Source of the DNA: Pseudoprimorskyibacter insulae
Lineage (GTDB): Bacteria > Pseudomonadota > Alphaproteobacteria > Rhodobacterales > Rhodobacteraceae
Direction: 5' to 3'
DNA: 64,000 nt
NCBI RefSeq assembly: GCF_900302505.1
Contig: NZ_OMOJ01000001.1
Location: 992,001-1,056,000 of the forward strand
Part shown: piece after piece, positions 7,947-15,493 of the stretch
Layout of the letters: every line of letters begins with the position of its first letter
How positions within the stretch are numbered: position 1 is the stretch's first letter
Position numbers and translations under genes: made by a program
Notes under the pieces: generated by a model
Seen by the model: the letters and a program-made list of their open reading frames with translations, nothing else
Told to the model about the DNA's origin: nothing
Databases searched by the model: none

Positions 7947-8416
7947 TGCGTCCTGCGTCGATCCTGTTGGTCGCGGCGGGTATCCTTGCCGCGACAGCCT
8001 CAAGCTCAGAGCCGGGGTCATCTGGGGATATCCCGGATGGCATCGTTTCGGCCAAGGGGCTGAAGGGATTTGTTCGGGCCAGCAAACTGCCCGATCCCAA
8101 AGACCCGGTCTTGGCCGCTGGCAAAGCGGTCTGGGCCGGTACGTGCCAGGCTTGTCATGGGGGCAACAAGGCCATCGGCGCACCGAAAATCACGTCATCA
8201 GACGACTGGTCCCCGCGCATCGCGCAGGGGCTGGACGTGCTGTTTGACCATGCAATCAACGGATTTCTAGGCGCAAAATACGCCGAGATGCCCGCAAAAG
8301 GCGGCAATGCCGACCTAAGCGATGCTGATGTGAAGGCGGCGGTCGCCTTCATGATCTGGGCCAGCGGCGGGGCAGAACCCGCGCTGGGATACGCGCAAGA
8401 CACCACCAACAAATGA
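7946..8416 (+). CDS. Periplasmic class I cytochrome c (c5-like)
   Basis: The 156-residue protein has a short signal peptide (about residues 1-20), one CQACH heme motif (C67-H71) and a likely axial Met at residue 115 (YAEMP). The layout is that of a small soluble c5-like electron carrier. It is translationally coupled to the preceding DUF3365 gene by a TGATG overlap, so the two are probably made together as periplasmic partners of the multiheme cytochrome. Confidence 0.85.
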   Translation: MRPASILLVAAGILAATASSSEPGSSGDIPDGIVSAKGLKGFVRASKLPDPKDPVLAAGKAVWAGTCQACHGGNKAIGAPKITSSDDWSPRIAQGLDVLFDHAINGFLGAKYAEMPAKGGNADLSDADVKAAVAFMIWASGGAEPALGYAQDTTNK

Positions 8417-8436
8417 CAAATTGAGGGGACACTCAG

Positions 8437-8910
8437 ATGGACGATAAACAAATCACGCTGATCCAGGAAAGTTTCGCCAAGGTCGTGCCGATCAAGGACG
8501 CCGCCGCCGAGATTTTTTATGCGGATCTGTTTGAAACGGCTCCGGCGGTAAAGCCGTATTTCGCCAATGCCGATATGAAGGACCAAGGCAGCAAGCTGAT
8601 GGCGACGCTGGCCGTGGTGGTCAACGGGTTGCGCGATCTGGACAAGATCGTACCCGTGGCCCAGCAACTGGCGGTCAAGCACGTGGATTACGGCGTCAAA
8701 GCGCAGGATTACGATTCGGTCGGGGCTTCCCTGCTGCGCACGCTGGAAAAGGGCCTGGGCGATGATTTCACGCCCGAAGTCAAAGAAGCCTGGACCGTCG
8801 CCTACACCACGCTGGCCGGTGTGATGAAGGGCGCAGCCTATCCCGAGCCGGAACTGGCAACCGCCGGGGCCGCACCGGGCAAGAAGCCGTTCTGGAAATT
8901 CTGGGCCTAA
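8437..8910 (+). CDS. Single-domain bacterial hemoglobin (Vitreoscilla type)
   Basis: The 157-residue protein is a globin of the flavohemoglobin/VHb class. Phe42 fits position CD1, and His82 in AVKHVDYGV is the proximal ligand, in the same context as in VHb and Hmp. There is no flavin reductase domain and no signal peptide, so it is cytoplasmic. The tail from about residue 140 is short, ending in an aromatic-basic stretch. Related globins bind O2 or dioxygenate NO when reduced by a flavoprotein; here the FAD protein of the same cluster is a candidate reductant (inference). Confidence 0.85.
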   Translation: MDDKQITLIQESFAKVVPIKDAAAEIFYADLFETAPAVKPYFANADMKDQGSKLMATLAVVVNGLRDLDKIVPVAQQLAVKHVDYGVKAQDYDSVGASLLRTLEKGLGDDFTPEVKEAWTVAYTTLAGVMKGAAYPEPELATAGAAPGKKPFWKFWA

Positions 8911-8923
8911 CGCCCCCGCACAG

Positions 8924-8949
8924 GCGCTTGCCCCAACCGGGGCAGGCGC
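8924..8949 (+). terminator. Hairpin after the redox cluster
   Basis: An 11-base-pair stem (8924-8934 with 8939-8949, one G-T pair) closes a four-base loop 13 bases after the globin stop codon. There is no T-run, so it may be a weak or Rho-assisted terminator or a 3'-end stabiliser. It separates the redox cluster from the riboflavin genes. No FMN riboswitch sequence is present before ribB. Confidence 0.55.
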
Positions 8950-9032
8950 AAAAGCATGACAGCTTGTCCTCTGCACTCTGGTCAATCTGACCCGGTTGGC
9001 GTATCTCCGGCAGGTATCTGTTCGGAGGCACC

Positions 9033-10151
9033 ATGACCGACTTTGAAACGCCGGGCCCGGTTGAGGAAAACTGGAAAGACGCGATTTCTTCTGTGGAAGA
9101 GATCATCGAAGACGCCCGCAATGGCCGGATGTTCATTCTGGTCGATCATGAAGATCGCGAAAACGAAGGTGATCTGGTGATCCCGGCACAATGGGCCACG
9201 CCCGACGCGATCAACTTCATGGCCACCCATGGGCGCGGGCTGATCTGCCTGTCGATGACGCCGGACCGCATTGAATCGCTGGGTCTGCAACTGATGTCGA
9301 CGAACAATTCGTCGCGCCATGAGACCGCCTTCACCATCTCGATCGAAGCCCGCGAAGGCGTCAGCACCGGCATTTCCGCCGCCGACCGCGCCAAGACGAT
9401 TGCCGTGGCCATCGACGCCTCCAAAGGCCCGCAGGATATCGCGACCCCCGGTCACGTCTTCCCGCTGCGCGCCAAAAAGGGCGGGGTGCTGGTGCGTGCC
9501 GGTCATACCGAAGCCGCCGTTGATGTCAGCCGCCTTGCCGGTCTGAACCCCTCGGGCGTGATCTGCGAGATCATGAACGAAGATGGCACCATGTCGCGCC
9601 TGCCTGAATTGGTGGCCTTTGCGCAAAAGCATGGCCTGAAGATTGGCACGATTTCCGACCTGATCGCCTATCGCCGCCGCCACGACAATCTTGTGCGCGT
9701 GCGCAGCGAAGAAACCATTCAGTCCGAATTTGGCGGCGAATGGACCATGCGCATCTACACCGATACCACCCATGGCGACGATCATATCGTTCTGACCAAG
9801 GGCGATTTGTCGGGGGATGACCCGGTTCTGGTGCGGATGCACGCGCTTGACCCGGTGCTGGATCTGGTCGGCGCAGGCCCCATGGGCCGAGCCTCGGAAT
9901 TCTCCAATGCGATGCAGGCGGTTGCCGCCGAAGGACGCGGCGTTGTCGTCTTGCTGCGCGATACCTCGATGAAGATCGGCGCCGACGGGGGCAGCCCGAA
10001 AAAGCTGCGCCAATATGGTCTTGGTGCGCAGATCCTGTCTTCGCTTGGCCTGTCCAAGCTGACACTGCTGACCAATTCGCCGACGCCCACGGTCATCGGC
10101 CTTGACGCCTATGGTCTTGAGATCATCGGCACCCGCAAAATTTCGGAGTAA
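9033..10151 (+). CDS. ribB: RibBX: dihydroxybutanone-phosphate synthase fused to inactive GCHII-like domain
   Basis: The 372-residue protein has an intact RibB domain (about residues 15-215) with the acidic [10 protein letters not shown] loop, the GISAADRA motif and the AGHTEAA motif. It makes 3,4-dihydroxy-2-butanone 4-phosphate from ribulose 5-phosphate. The C-terminal half has the GTP cyclohydrolase II fold but none of its three zinc cysteines; the expected VHSEC-type motif reads [11 protein letters not shown]. This is the known RibBX arrangement, so a separate ribA is expected elsewhere. GGAGG precedes the ATG. ribH follows after five bases. Confidence 0.92.
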   Translation: MTDFETPGPVEENWKDAISSVEEIIEDARNGRMFILVDHEDRENEGDLVIPAQWATPDAINFMATHGRGLICLSMTPDRIESLGLQLMSTNNSSRHETAFTISIEAREGVSTGISAADRAKTIAVAIDASKGPQDIATPGHVFPLRAKKGGVLVRAGHTEAAVDVSRLAGLNPSGVICEIMNEDGTMSRLPELVAFAQKHGLKIGTISDLIAYRRRHDNLVRVRSEETIQSEFGGEWTMRIYTDTTHGDDHIVLTKGDLSGDDPVLVRMHALDPVLDLVGAGPMGRASEFSNAMQAVAAEGRGVVVLLRDTSMKIGADGGSPKKLRQYGLGAQILSSLGLSKLTLLTNSPTPTVIGLDAYGLEIIGTRKISE

Positions 10152-10156
10152 CCGCC

Positions 10157-10708
10157 ATGGCCGCCAGTGAAGAACACTACACCCTGCCGCGCGCTGCGTT
10201 CGACAACCCGGTCAAGATCCTGATCGTCGTCGCGCCCTATTACCGCGCCATTGCCGACCAGATGATCGAAGGCGCAAAGGGCGAAATCGACGCCTCGGGC
10301 GGGACGTGGGATCTGATCGAAGTCCCCGGCGCACTCGAGGTGCCAACCGCCATCGGCATGGCCGAACGCCTGTCGAACTATGACGGCTATGTCGCGCTTG
10401 GCTGCGTCATTCGCGGCGAGACGACCCATTACGACACCGTCTGCAACGACAGCTCGCGCGGGATCACCCTGCTGGGGCTTCAGGGCCTGTGCATCGGCAA
10501 TGGCATCCTGACCGTTGAGAATATGGACCAAGCCCAGGCGCGGGCTGAAGTGACCGGTCAAAACAAGGGCGGCGGCGCGGCCGCTGCGGCCTTGCATCTG
10601 GTGGCATTGGCGCGTAAATGGGGCGCCCCGCGCCAAGGTGTGGGATTCCAACCTGCCCGCGATGAATACCAGATTGCAGGCGACAACAAAGGCAACCCCT
10701 CCGCATGA
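10157..10708 (+). CDS. ribH: 6,7-dimethyl-8-ribityllumazine synthase
   Basis: The 183-residue protein is lumazine synthase, which condenses the RibB product with 5-amino-6-ribitylaminouracil in the penultimate step of riboflavin synthesis. Family signatures include VPGALEVP (about residue 55) and the catalytic-loop region RGETTHYD with its His. It overlaps the start of nusB by four bases, giving a ribBX-ribH-nusB operon as in many alphaproteobacteria. Confidence 0.95.
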   Translation: MAASEEHYTLPRAAFDNPVKILIVVAPYYRAIADQMIEGAKGEIDASGGTWDLIEVPGALEVPTAIGMAERLSNYDGYVALGCVIRGETTHYDTVCNDSSRGITLLGLQGLCIGNGILTVENMDQAQARAEVTGQNKGGGAAAAALHLVALARKWGAPRQGVGFQPARDEYQIAGDNKGNPSA

Positions 10709-11187
10709 CCCAAGTGCCTGCCGCCCCTTCGGGCAATATGAAACGCAAGATGAAATCTGCCTCGCGTCTTTATGCGGTGCAGGCACTGTTTCAGATGGAG
10801 CATTCCAGCCTGTCGATTGATGCCGTCATGGCCGAATTCCACAACTTCCGCTTTGGCGAGACGCTGGAAGAAGGTGAAATGATCGATGGTGATCTTGGCC
10901 TGTTCCGCATGCTGGTGACTGAGGCTGTCAACTGGCAGGCCAAGATCGACCAAATGACCGACCGCGCGCTGGTGGCCAAATGGCCGATCGACCGGATCGA
11001 CCCGACGCTGCGGGCGCTGTTCCGCGCCGCCGGGGCAGAACTGGTGGCCAGCCAAACACCGCCCAAAGTGGTGATCGTGGAATTCGTCGATGTGGCCAAA
11101 GCCTTCTATCCTGAAGGGCGCGAGGCGAAATTCGTCAATGCCGTGCTGGATCACATGGCCCGCGAAGCCCGCCCCGAGGCCTTTTAA
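10705..11187 (+). CDS. nusB: Transcription antitermination factor NusB
   Basis: The 160-residue all-helical protein matches NusB, with the N-terminal SASRLYAVQALFQ helix and the C-terminal AKFVNAVLD helix. NusB with NusE binds boxA RNA and supports rRNA antitermination. The start overlaps the ribH stop by four bases (ATGA). An internal Met at residue 12 could also serve as start. Confidence 0.93.
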   Translation: MTQVPAAPSGNMKRKMKSASRLYAVQALFQMEHSSLSIDAVMAEFHNFRFGETLEEGEMIDGDLGLFRMLVTEAVNWQAKIDQMTDRALVAKWPIDRIDPTLRALFRAAGAELVASQTPPKVVIVEFVDVAKAFYPEGREAKFVNAVLDHMAREARPEAF

Positions 11188-11249
11188 GCGCTTTTTTGCG
11201 CATACATTCTGAATTTTCAATGTCTTTGGCGAAACTCTGCGCTTTCCCC

Positions 11250-11277
11250 TTGCGCAGGATGTGGGCGCGGCTACTCT
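11250..11277 (+). promoter_or_regulatory. Candidate sigma-70 promoter for the small membrane protein gene
   Basis: TTGCGC and TACTCT are separated by 16 bases, ending 24 bases before the ATG at 11302. This is a plausible -35/-10 pair; it was found by eye. Confidence 0.4.
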
Positions 11278-11301
11278 GATTTCCAACAGAGGAGTCGTCT
11301 G

Positions 11302-11616
11302 ATGCCCAAACTCATTCGCCTGTACATCACCCAAATCGCAATTGGCTTCGGCCTGTCGGCGGCGTTCGTGGCCATGCTTCTGGGGATGAATGTCGCCAAC
11401 CTATGGCATCTGGTCACCACGTCCGACGTGGGCCTGCTGGCGGTTGCGCTGCTGTGGCTGTTCAACGGCATCGTGTTTGCGGGCGTGCAGTTTGGCATTG
11501 CCATCATGCGTATGGAAGACCGCGGCCCCGGCGCTGGCGGCCCGCGCATCCCGGCCCAAATGCAGCCCATTCCGATCCGGGTTGAGGCCGCGCCGCGCCG
11601 CAAACGCCACCTCTAA
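11302..11616 (+). CDS. Small two-helix membrane protein
   Basis: The 104-residue protein has two hydrophobic helices (about residues 9-31 and 42-66) and a basic, Pro-rich tail ending in RRKRHL, probably cytoplasmic. GAGGAG lies before the ATG. It is conserved in outline among Rhodobacteraceae next to nusB, but I cannot name a function. It has its own promoter-like sequence and a strong terminator. Confidence 0.75.
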   Translation: MPKLIRLYITQIAIGFGLSAAFVAMLLGMNVANLWHLVTTSDVGLLAVALLWLFNGIVFAGVQFGIAIMRMEDRGPGAGGPRIPAQMQPIPIRVEAAPRRKRHL

Positions 11617-11636
11617 ACCCCAGTTTTCAAAGCAAA

Positions 11637-11665
11637 AGCCCCCGGCCAAAACCGGGGGCTTTTTG
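11637..11665 (+). terminator. Intrinsic terminator
   Basis: A nine-base-pair GC-rich stem (11637-11645 with 11652-11660) is followed by a T-run. It ends the small membrane protein transcript, so anything transcribed beyond it needs its own promoter. Confidence 0.9.
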
Positions 11666-11689
11666 TTTGCGGCGGGAACCACACAAACG

Positions 11690-11955
11690 TGGGGTTATCT
11701 CATTCCCGAGGACCTGTATATACAGGTGGGCGCCAGGTAATCAGGCCACGGCCCGAACAGAGCCAGCTCCCTCGGAATTGCTTAAGGCCACCGGAATGCA
11801 ACCGTGCACAGGAAGGGCAGAACCCGCCACTGACTGAGGTAGGATGCGGCGCGGGCTTTGGCAAGGGGGGATCGACATCCGCGCTCGGGCGTCCCACCCA
11901 TTCCCGCCCGAGCCCTCGCGCGGATGTGCGCTTTCGCGCCTGCCCTTGTCTTTTC
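11690..11955 (+). ncRNA. Candidate stand-alone structured RNA with composite terminator
   Basis: No gene is visible in the 420 bases between 11617 and 12036. In this part, CCGAGG (11706-11711) can pair with CCTCGG (11770-11775) around the perfect 16-base palindrome ACCTGTATATACAGGT (11712-11727) and a GGGC/GCCC helix. The 3' end (11862-11948) is a three-tier hairpin: CAAGGG/CCCTTG, ACATCCGC/GCGGATGT and GCTCGGGCG/CGCCCGAGC, followed by TCTTTTC. It lies after a terminator and before a convergent gene, so it would be an independent small RNA. It matches no RNA family that I recognise, including SRP RNA, RNase P RNA, tmRNA or cobalamin riboswitch. The strand is inferred from the terminator. Confidence 0.5.
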
Positions 11956-11962
11956 ACCCCAT

Positions 11963-12024
11963 GTATTTTCTGACCAAAAATATCCCGGGGGAGGCGCGTA
12001 GCGCCGGGGGCAGCGCCCCCAATC
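11963..12024 (-). repeat. Second copy of the dispersed terminator-linked repeat
   Basis: Bases 11963-11986 are identical over 24 positions to 1578-1601. On the minus strand two GC-rich hairpins come first (GGGGGCGCTGCCCCC, then GGCGC-TAC-GCGCC), followed by the T-rich repeat segment with ATATTTTTGG. It would terminate the minus-strand ClpP-like gene. Confidence 0.7.
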
Positions 12025-12036
12025 GCCCGAAAATCC

Positions 12037-12774
12037 TCAGGCGTCACCGTCAACGAATCCGTACTGCCGCAACTCTTCTGGCAACAGGATGTAGATCTCA
12101 TCCGGCGGCGTGCTCATGGCGGGCTGCATGACCAGCGGATCAATCCCCATGTCCGACAGATACCGCATCACCTCGGCCTGCCCGCGCTGAATATCCTCCA
12201 CCGCCGTGAACGCTGGCAACAGGCTGTTTTCCCCGAAATAATGCTGATGAACCCCGACCGAGGCCACCTCGGAAATATCTCGCTCCGCGCCGCCCGCCAG
12301 CAAATAGGGGCAAGCCGAATAGCAAAACTCTCCGTCCAGCATCTGGGTGCCGATCCCCAGGCGCCGCAGATCACGCCCCAAAATCAGCGCATCCTGCACG
12401 GACCCGCCGGGCGATTGCAGCACCAGCACCTCGGGCGCGGCCTCAGACAGTTGCGGGCCGATCCGGTCGGCATCGCCCTCGGCAATCGTGCCCTCAAGCC
12501 GCCATTGCCCGCCCTCGATCTGGGTCAGCACCAGCCGGTCGGGCAGGGGGCCGGGATCGCGCAGGGGCTGGACGTTGGGATGATCGCGCGATGGGTTGAA
12601 CACGCGGCGCTGATCGCCGGGGCGCACGGGTTCGCTCAGGCGCGGCACATCGGGCGACAGGCGCGGCAGGCCTATCCCGCCGCCGCCCATATCGCCCAGC
12701 ACCAGCGCCGCACCGATCACCAGTTGCAGCCCCAGAACGCCGCGCAGGACGTTGGGAACCGTAAACAGGCTCAT
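12037..12774 (-). CDS. ClpP-like periplasmic/membrane serine protease homologue (COG3904-like)
   Basis: The 245-residue protein has an N-terminal hydrophobic segment (about residues 8-28, anchor or signal) and a C-terminal ClpP/crotonase-fold domain. Motifs are SPGGSV (about 125), CYSACPYLLAGG (about 153; the Ser after Tyr is the candidate nucleophile) and VGVHQH (about 174; candidate His). That order matches the ClpP-like COG3904 family of uncharacterised extracytoplasmic proteins. It overlaps the upstream coiled-coil membrane protein gene by four bases, suggesting a joint complex. Confidence 0.78.
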   Translation of the reverse strand: MSLFTVPNVLRGVLGLQLVIGAALVLGDMGGGGIGLPRLSPDVPRLSEPVRPGDQRRVFNPSRDHPNVQPLRDPGPLPDRLVLTQIEGGQWRLEGTIAEGDADRIGPQLSEAAPEVLVLQSPGGSVQDALILGRDLRRLGIGTQMLDGEFCYSACPYLLAGGAERDISEVASVGVHQHYFGENSLLPAFTAVEDIQRGQAEVMRYLSDMGIDPLVMQPAMSTPPDEIYILLPEELRQYGFVDGDA

Positions 12775-14084
12775 GGCTTGGGCTCCGGTTCCGGCGCAGG
12801 CGGGGCCTCGGGCGCTTCGTCATCATCGCTGGCCGTGGGCATGGATTGCATCGCGCTTTCCACATCGCGCAGCGCCGCCAAAGCCCCGCGCAATTCGGCC
12901 AAGGTCAAGGTGTCCTCAACTGCTGCGCCTTCGCGCCCGTCGCGGATGGCCGATTGCGTGATCGCCACGATGAAGACCAGAACGGCTGGCAGCAGGTCAA
13001 TCGCGATGGCACCGGCCCAGCTTGGCACAAAGTTCCGCGCATAGAGGATCACCGCGTCCGCCGAGGAGATGGGCGTATAGGTCACCTCGGCTGGGGGCTG
13101 AAGCGCCTGCACCGATTGCGCGGCGCGTTCCAAGGTCGCGGCCCGCTGCGCCAGCACCTCTAGCACCGATGTAATTGTCGCCGCCTGATCGGTGCGGGTT
13201 TCGGCGGTGCGCCCGTCCAGTTCTGGCAGGACCACGGATTCGGCCAGATCCTGCGCCGCCCGGACCACCAGATCGGCAACCGTCAGTTGGCGCATTTGCG
13301 TGACCAAGCCCTGAAGCTCTACCGCCGCTTCGGAAAACTCGACAGATCGGGCTTCAACCGGGCCGGGCTCAACCGTCAAGGCGCGCATCCGCGACAGGAT
13401 CAGGTTGCCGTCGGAAAAGGCGGATTCGACCAGCGGCGTCTGGGCGGCGATTTGTTGTTCCAGCGCGGCAAGCTCTGCCGATTTCTGCCGCAGCACCCGG
13501 AACACCGCGCCGCGCCCGGCCAGCCCCGAAAGCGATCCTTCGGCCTCTTGCTGCGACAGATCCTCAAAGCTTTGCCGCACCCGCGCCACGTCGCGTTCCA
13601 AGGCCTGACCCGACAGCGCGATTTCATGCGTGCGTTCAAGCGCTTGCTGATAGTCTTGCACGGTCTTGGCCAAGTGCTGTTCAACCGCAGCGGACCCAGC
13701 AAGGGCGGCGGCGTTCAGCCAGGACGACATGGCAATGATCGCGACCGACCCAAGCCCCATCGCCGCCATCAGCCCAATCCGCGCCCGCGCCGTGCGCACG
13801 GCCGGGAACAGGCGCATCAGGTAGGACCAAAAGACGAAAATCCCCACTGAGACCGCCACCGAATAGGCCACCGCCGCAAAGACCGACATGGCCCCATTGT
13901 CATCCAGCAAGGACGACACGCCAAGATAGGTGTAAATGCCCGACGCCACCGACAACACGCCAAGCGCCGTGCCTGAAAACGTGTCGAGCCATGTTAGATG
14001 TTGCTCCAACTCGCGGGCATGGCGAATGCCGCGCGCCTCGGCTCGGGTGGGCGGGCGGCGGGTGTGGTGCTGTGTGTCTGGCAT
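12771..14084 (-). CDS. Membrane protein with long periplasmic coiled coil, function unknown
   Basis: The 437-residue protein has three N-terminal membrane helices (about residues 33-55, 66-92, 103-128), then about 220 residues of Ala/Glu/Gln-rich helix with heptad character, a fourth membrane helix near residue 357-378 and an acidic, Pro-rich C-terminal tail. The coiled-coil part is probably outside the cytoplasm. It is co-translated with the ClpP-like gene (ATGA overlap). I do not recognise a family. It could be a scaffold or a regulator of the protease-like partner. Confidence 0.75.
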   Translation of the reverse strand: MPDTQHHTRRPPTRAEARGIRHARELEQHLTWLDTFSGTALGVLSVASGIYTYLGVSSLLDDNGAMSVFAAVAYSVAVSVGIFVFWSYLMRLFPAVRTARARIGLMAAMGLGSVAIIAMSSWLNAAALAGSAAVEQHLAKTVQDYQQALERTHEIALSGQALERDVARVRQSFEDLSQQEAEGSLSGLAGRGAVFRVLRQKSAELAALEQQIAAQTPLVESAFSDGNLILSRMRALTVEPGPVEARSVEFSEAAVELQGLVTQMRQLTVADLVVRAAQDLAESVVLPELDGRTAETRTDQAATITSVLEVLAQRAATLERAAQSVQALQPPAEVTYTPISSADAVILYARNFVPSWAGAIAIDLLPAVLVFIVAITQSAIRDGREGAAVEDTLTLAELRGALAALRDVESAMQSMPTASDDDEAPEAPPAPEPEPKP

Positions 14085-14205
14085 TGGTGTCTCATAAAAA
14101 GTCTTTCCAAATACCTAAGCTGCATCGGCCCAGAAGCAATTCATTCCCGCGACGAAGGCGTTTTAGGCAAGAAACGGCTGGAAGCGCGGTTCCTGCTTGC
14201 CATTT

Positions 14206-14220
14206 GTTCACGAATTGTTC
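14206..14220 (+). promoter_or_regulatory. LexA (SOS) box in front of mmcB
   Basis: GTTC-ACGAATT-GTTC is an exact alphaproteobacterial LexA site (GTTC-N7-GTTC). It ends 11 bases before the mmcB ATG. Its place matches the known SOS control of mmcB in Caulobacter. Confidence 0.9.
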
Positions 14221-14231
14221 ACAATTTACCT

Positions 14232-14699
14232 ATGGAGATCATCACCGCGCCTTCTGAGATTGAAACGCTGATGCCTGGCCAATTGCTGGCACGGGGGGTG
14301 TGCCGTCATCTGGCGTCACACGGGTTTGTCACGATCGAAGAATTCACGCCGGAACGCGGCCGCCGGGTCGATGTGATGGCCATGGGGCCGAAGGCGGAAA
14401 TCTGGGTGATTGAATGCAAATCAAGCCGCGCGGACTTTATGTCCGATGGCAAGTGGCAGGGGTATTTGCAGTGGTGTGACCGGTATTTCTGGGCCGTCGA
14501 TCAGGACTTCCCGACCGAACTATTGCCCGAAGATACCGGACTGATCTTTGCAGATGCCTATGACGCCGAGATCATACGCATGGCACCCGAAGAAAAACTG
14601 GCCGGGGCGCGGCGCAATGCCGTTGTGCGCCGGTTCGCGACCCATGCAGCACGGCGGCTGCACTGGCTGCGCGACCCCGACGCCACGCGGTACTATTAG
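14232..14699 (+). CDS. mmcB: MmcB family DNA repair protein
   Basis: The 155-residue protein matches MmcB (DUF1052), a PD-(D/E)XK nuclease-like protein. Asp at about residue 46 (RRVDVM) and the WVIECKSSRADF block (about 61-72) form the E-X-K core. In Caulobacter mmcB is induced by LexA release and helps survive DNA damage. The ATG at 14232 is chosen because the fold begins there and the LexA box lies directly upstream; longer frames run through that site. The stop overlaps the convergent DUF6324 gene. Confidence 0.92.
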   Translation: MEIITAPSEIETLMPGQLLARGVCRHLASHGFVTIEEFTPERGRRVDVMAMGPKAEIWVIECKSSRADFMSDGKWQGYLQWCDRYFWAVDQDFPTELLPEDTGLIFADAYDAEIIRMAPEEKLAGARRNAVVRRFATHAARRLHWLRDPDATRYY

Positions 14700-14884
14700 C
14701 GCTTTACCTTGCGGGCAGTTGCCGCCGCGGCCTTGATTTCATCCGCGATTTCATCGGCTTCGTCCGGGTCGAAATCCATCGGGATTTCAATCGTGCTGCC
14801 ATAGATGAACAGGCGCACCATGCCGTGATCGGTCGGGCCGATTTGCAGGTTGGCTTCGATTTCGCTTTCGTCGTTGATCCCCAT
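14696..14884 (-). CDS. DUF6324 family small protein
   Basis: The 62-residue acidic protein has a short beta region followed by a DFDPDEADEIADEI helix and a basic end. It looks like the small DUF6324 family of Rhodobacteraceae. GGAGG precedes the ATG at 14884. It overlaps the 3' end of mmcB by four bases on the other strand. Function is unknown. Confidence 0.75.
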   Translation of the reverse strand: MGINDESEIEANLQIGPTDHGMVRLFIYGSTIEIPMDFDPDEADEIADEIKAAAATARKVKR

Positions 14885-14966
14885 CTGGGCGGCCTCCTGA
14901 ATGGTGTCTGCCGCAGGTAGACCCGGTGCGCTTGAATTGCAAGCATTGCAGTGATTAGGTCCGGAT

Positions 14967-15449
14967 ATGGACAAGATTACAATACGCGATTGGCGCAGCG
15001 ATGACGCCGCCTGGATCACCGACGCGCACCGCATTCATTATGCCGACTCCGACGGGTTCGATGACAGCTTTGTCGCGCTTGTGGCGCAGGTTCTGGCCGA
15101 ATTTGACCAAAGCCGCGTGCCGGGCCGTGACCGGGCGTTTATCGCCGAACGGGACGGGGTGCCGCTGGGATGTGTGTTTTCCGTCGCGGCGGGCGAGGGG
15201 GTGGCGCAGTTGCGTTTGTTCCTGTTGCTGCCGGACGCGCGGGGAATGGGGCTTGGCCGCAAGTTGATTGAGGCTTGCATGGATTGGGGCCGCGAGGCGG
15301 GTTATGCCAAAATGGTGCTATGGACCCATGAAAGCCACGCGGCGGCCTGTGCGCTTTATGAAAAACTGGGCTGGCATTGCGTCGCGTCCGAACCGATGCA
15401 GGCCTTTGGCGCCGATGTCGTTCGACAGAATTGGGAAATTTCATTTTAG
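14967..15449 (+). CDS. GNAT family N-acetyltransferase
   Basis: The 160-residue protein has a full GNAT fold. The acetyl-CoA loop is at RGMGLGRKLI (about residues 91-100), and HESHAAACALYEKLGW (about 117-132) is typical of motif B. It resembles the acetyltransferase half of MarR-GNAT fusion proteins. Substrate is unknown. Confidence 0.85.
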   Translation: MDKITIRDWRSDDAAWITDAHRIHYADSDGFDDSFVALVAQVLAEFDQSRVPGRDRAFIAERDGVPLGCVFSVAAGEGVAQLRLFLLLPDARGMGLGRKLIEACMDWGREAGYAKMVLWTHESHAAACALYEKLGWHCVASEPMQAFGADVVRQNWEISF

Positions 15450-15454
15450 GGGGC

Positions 15455-15482
15455 TTGCATCCCCCGCCGGGCTTTTGTATCT
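15455..15482 (+). promoter_or_regulatory. Candidate promoter of tRNA-His
   Basis: TTGCAT and GTATCT with 16-base spacing end 11 bases before the mature tRNA, a typical arrangement for a strong tRNA promoter. Confidence 0.5.
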
Positions 15483-15493
15483 CGCCCCTCAGT

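Noticed and set aside
8911-9032. FMN riboswitch before ribB
   Set aside because: None of the conserved FMN aptamer blocks is present; only a hairpin next to the globin stop is seen.
11712-11727. ACCTGTATATACAGGT as a LuxR (lux) box or E. coli-type LexA box
   Set aside because: Spacing between half sites is too short for either, and the alphaproteobacterial LexA site has a different sequence. It fits better as part of a folded RNA.
11700-11860. Possible cobalamin riboswitch, because of CCCGCCACTG
   Set aside because: The other required parts (AGGGAA, GGTG with AATCC, and the 3' CCAGGAGACC box) are missing, and no B12-related gene follows.
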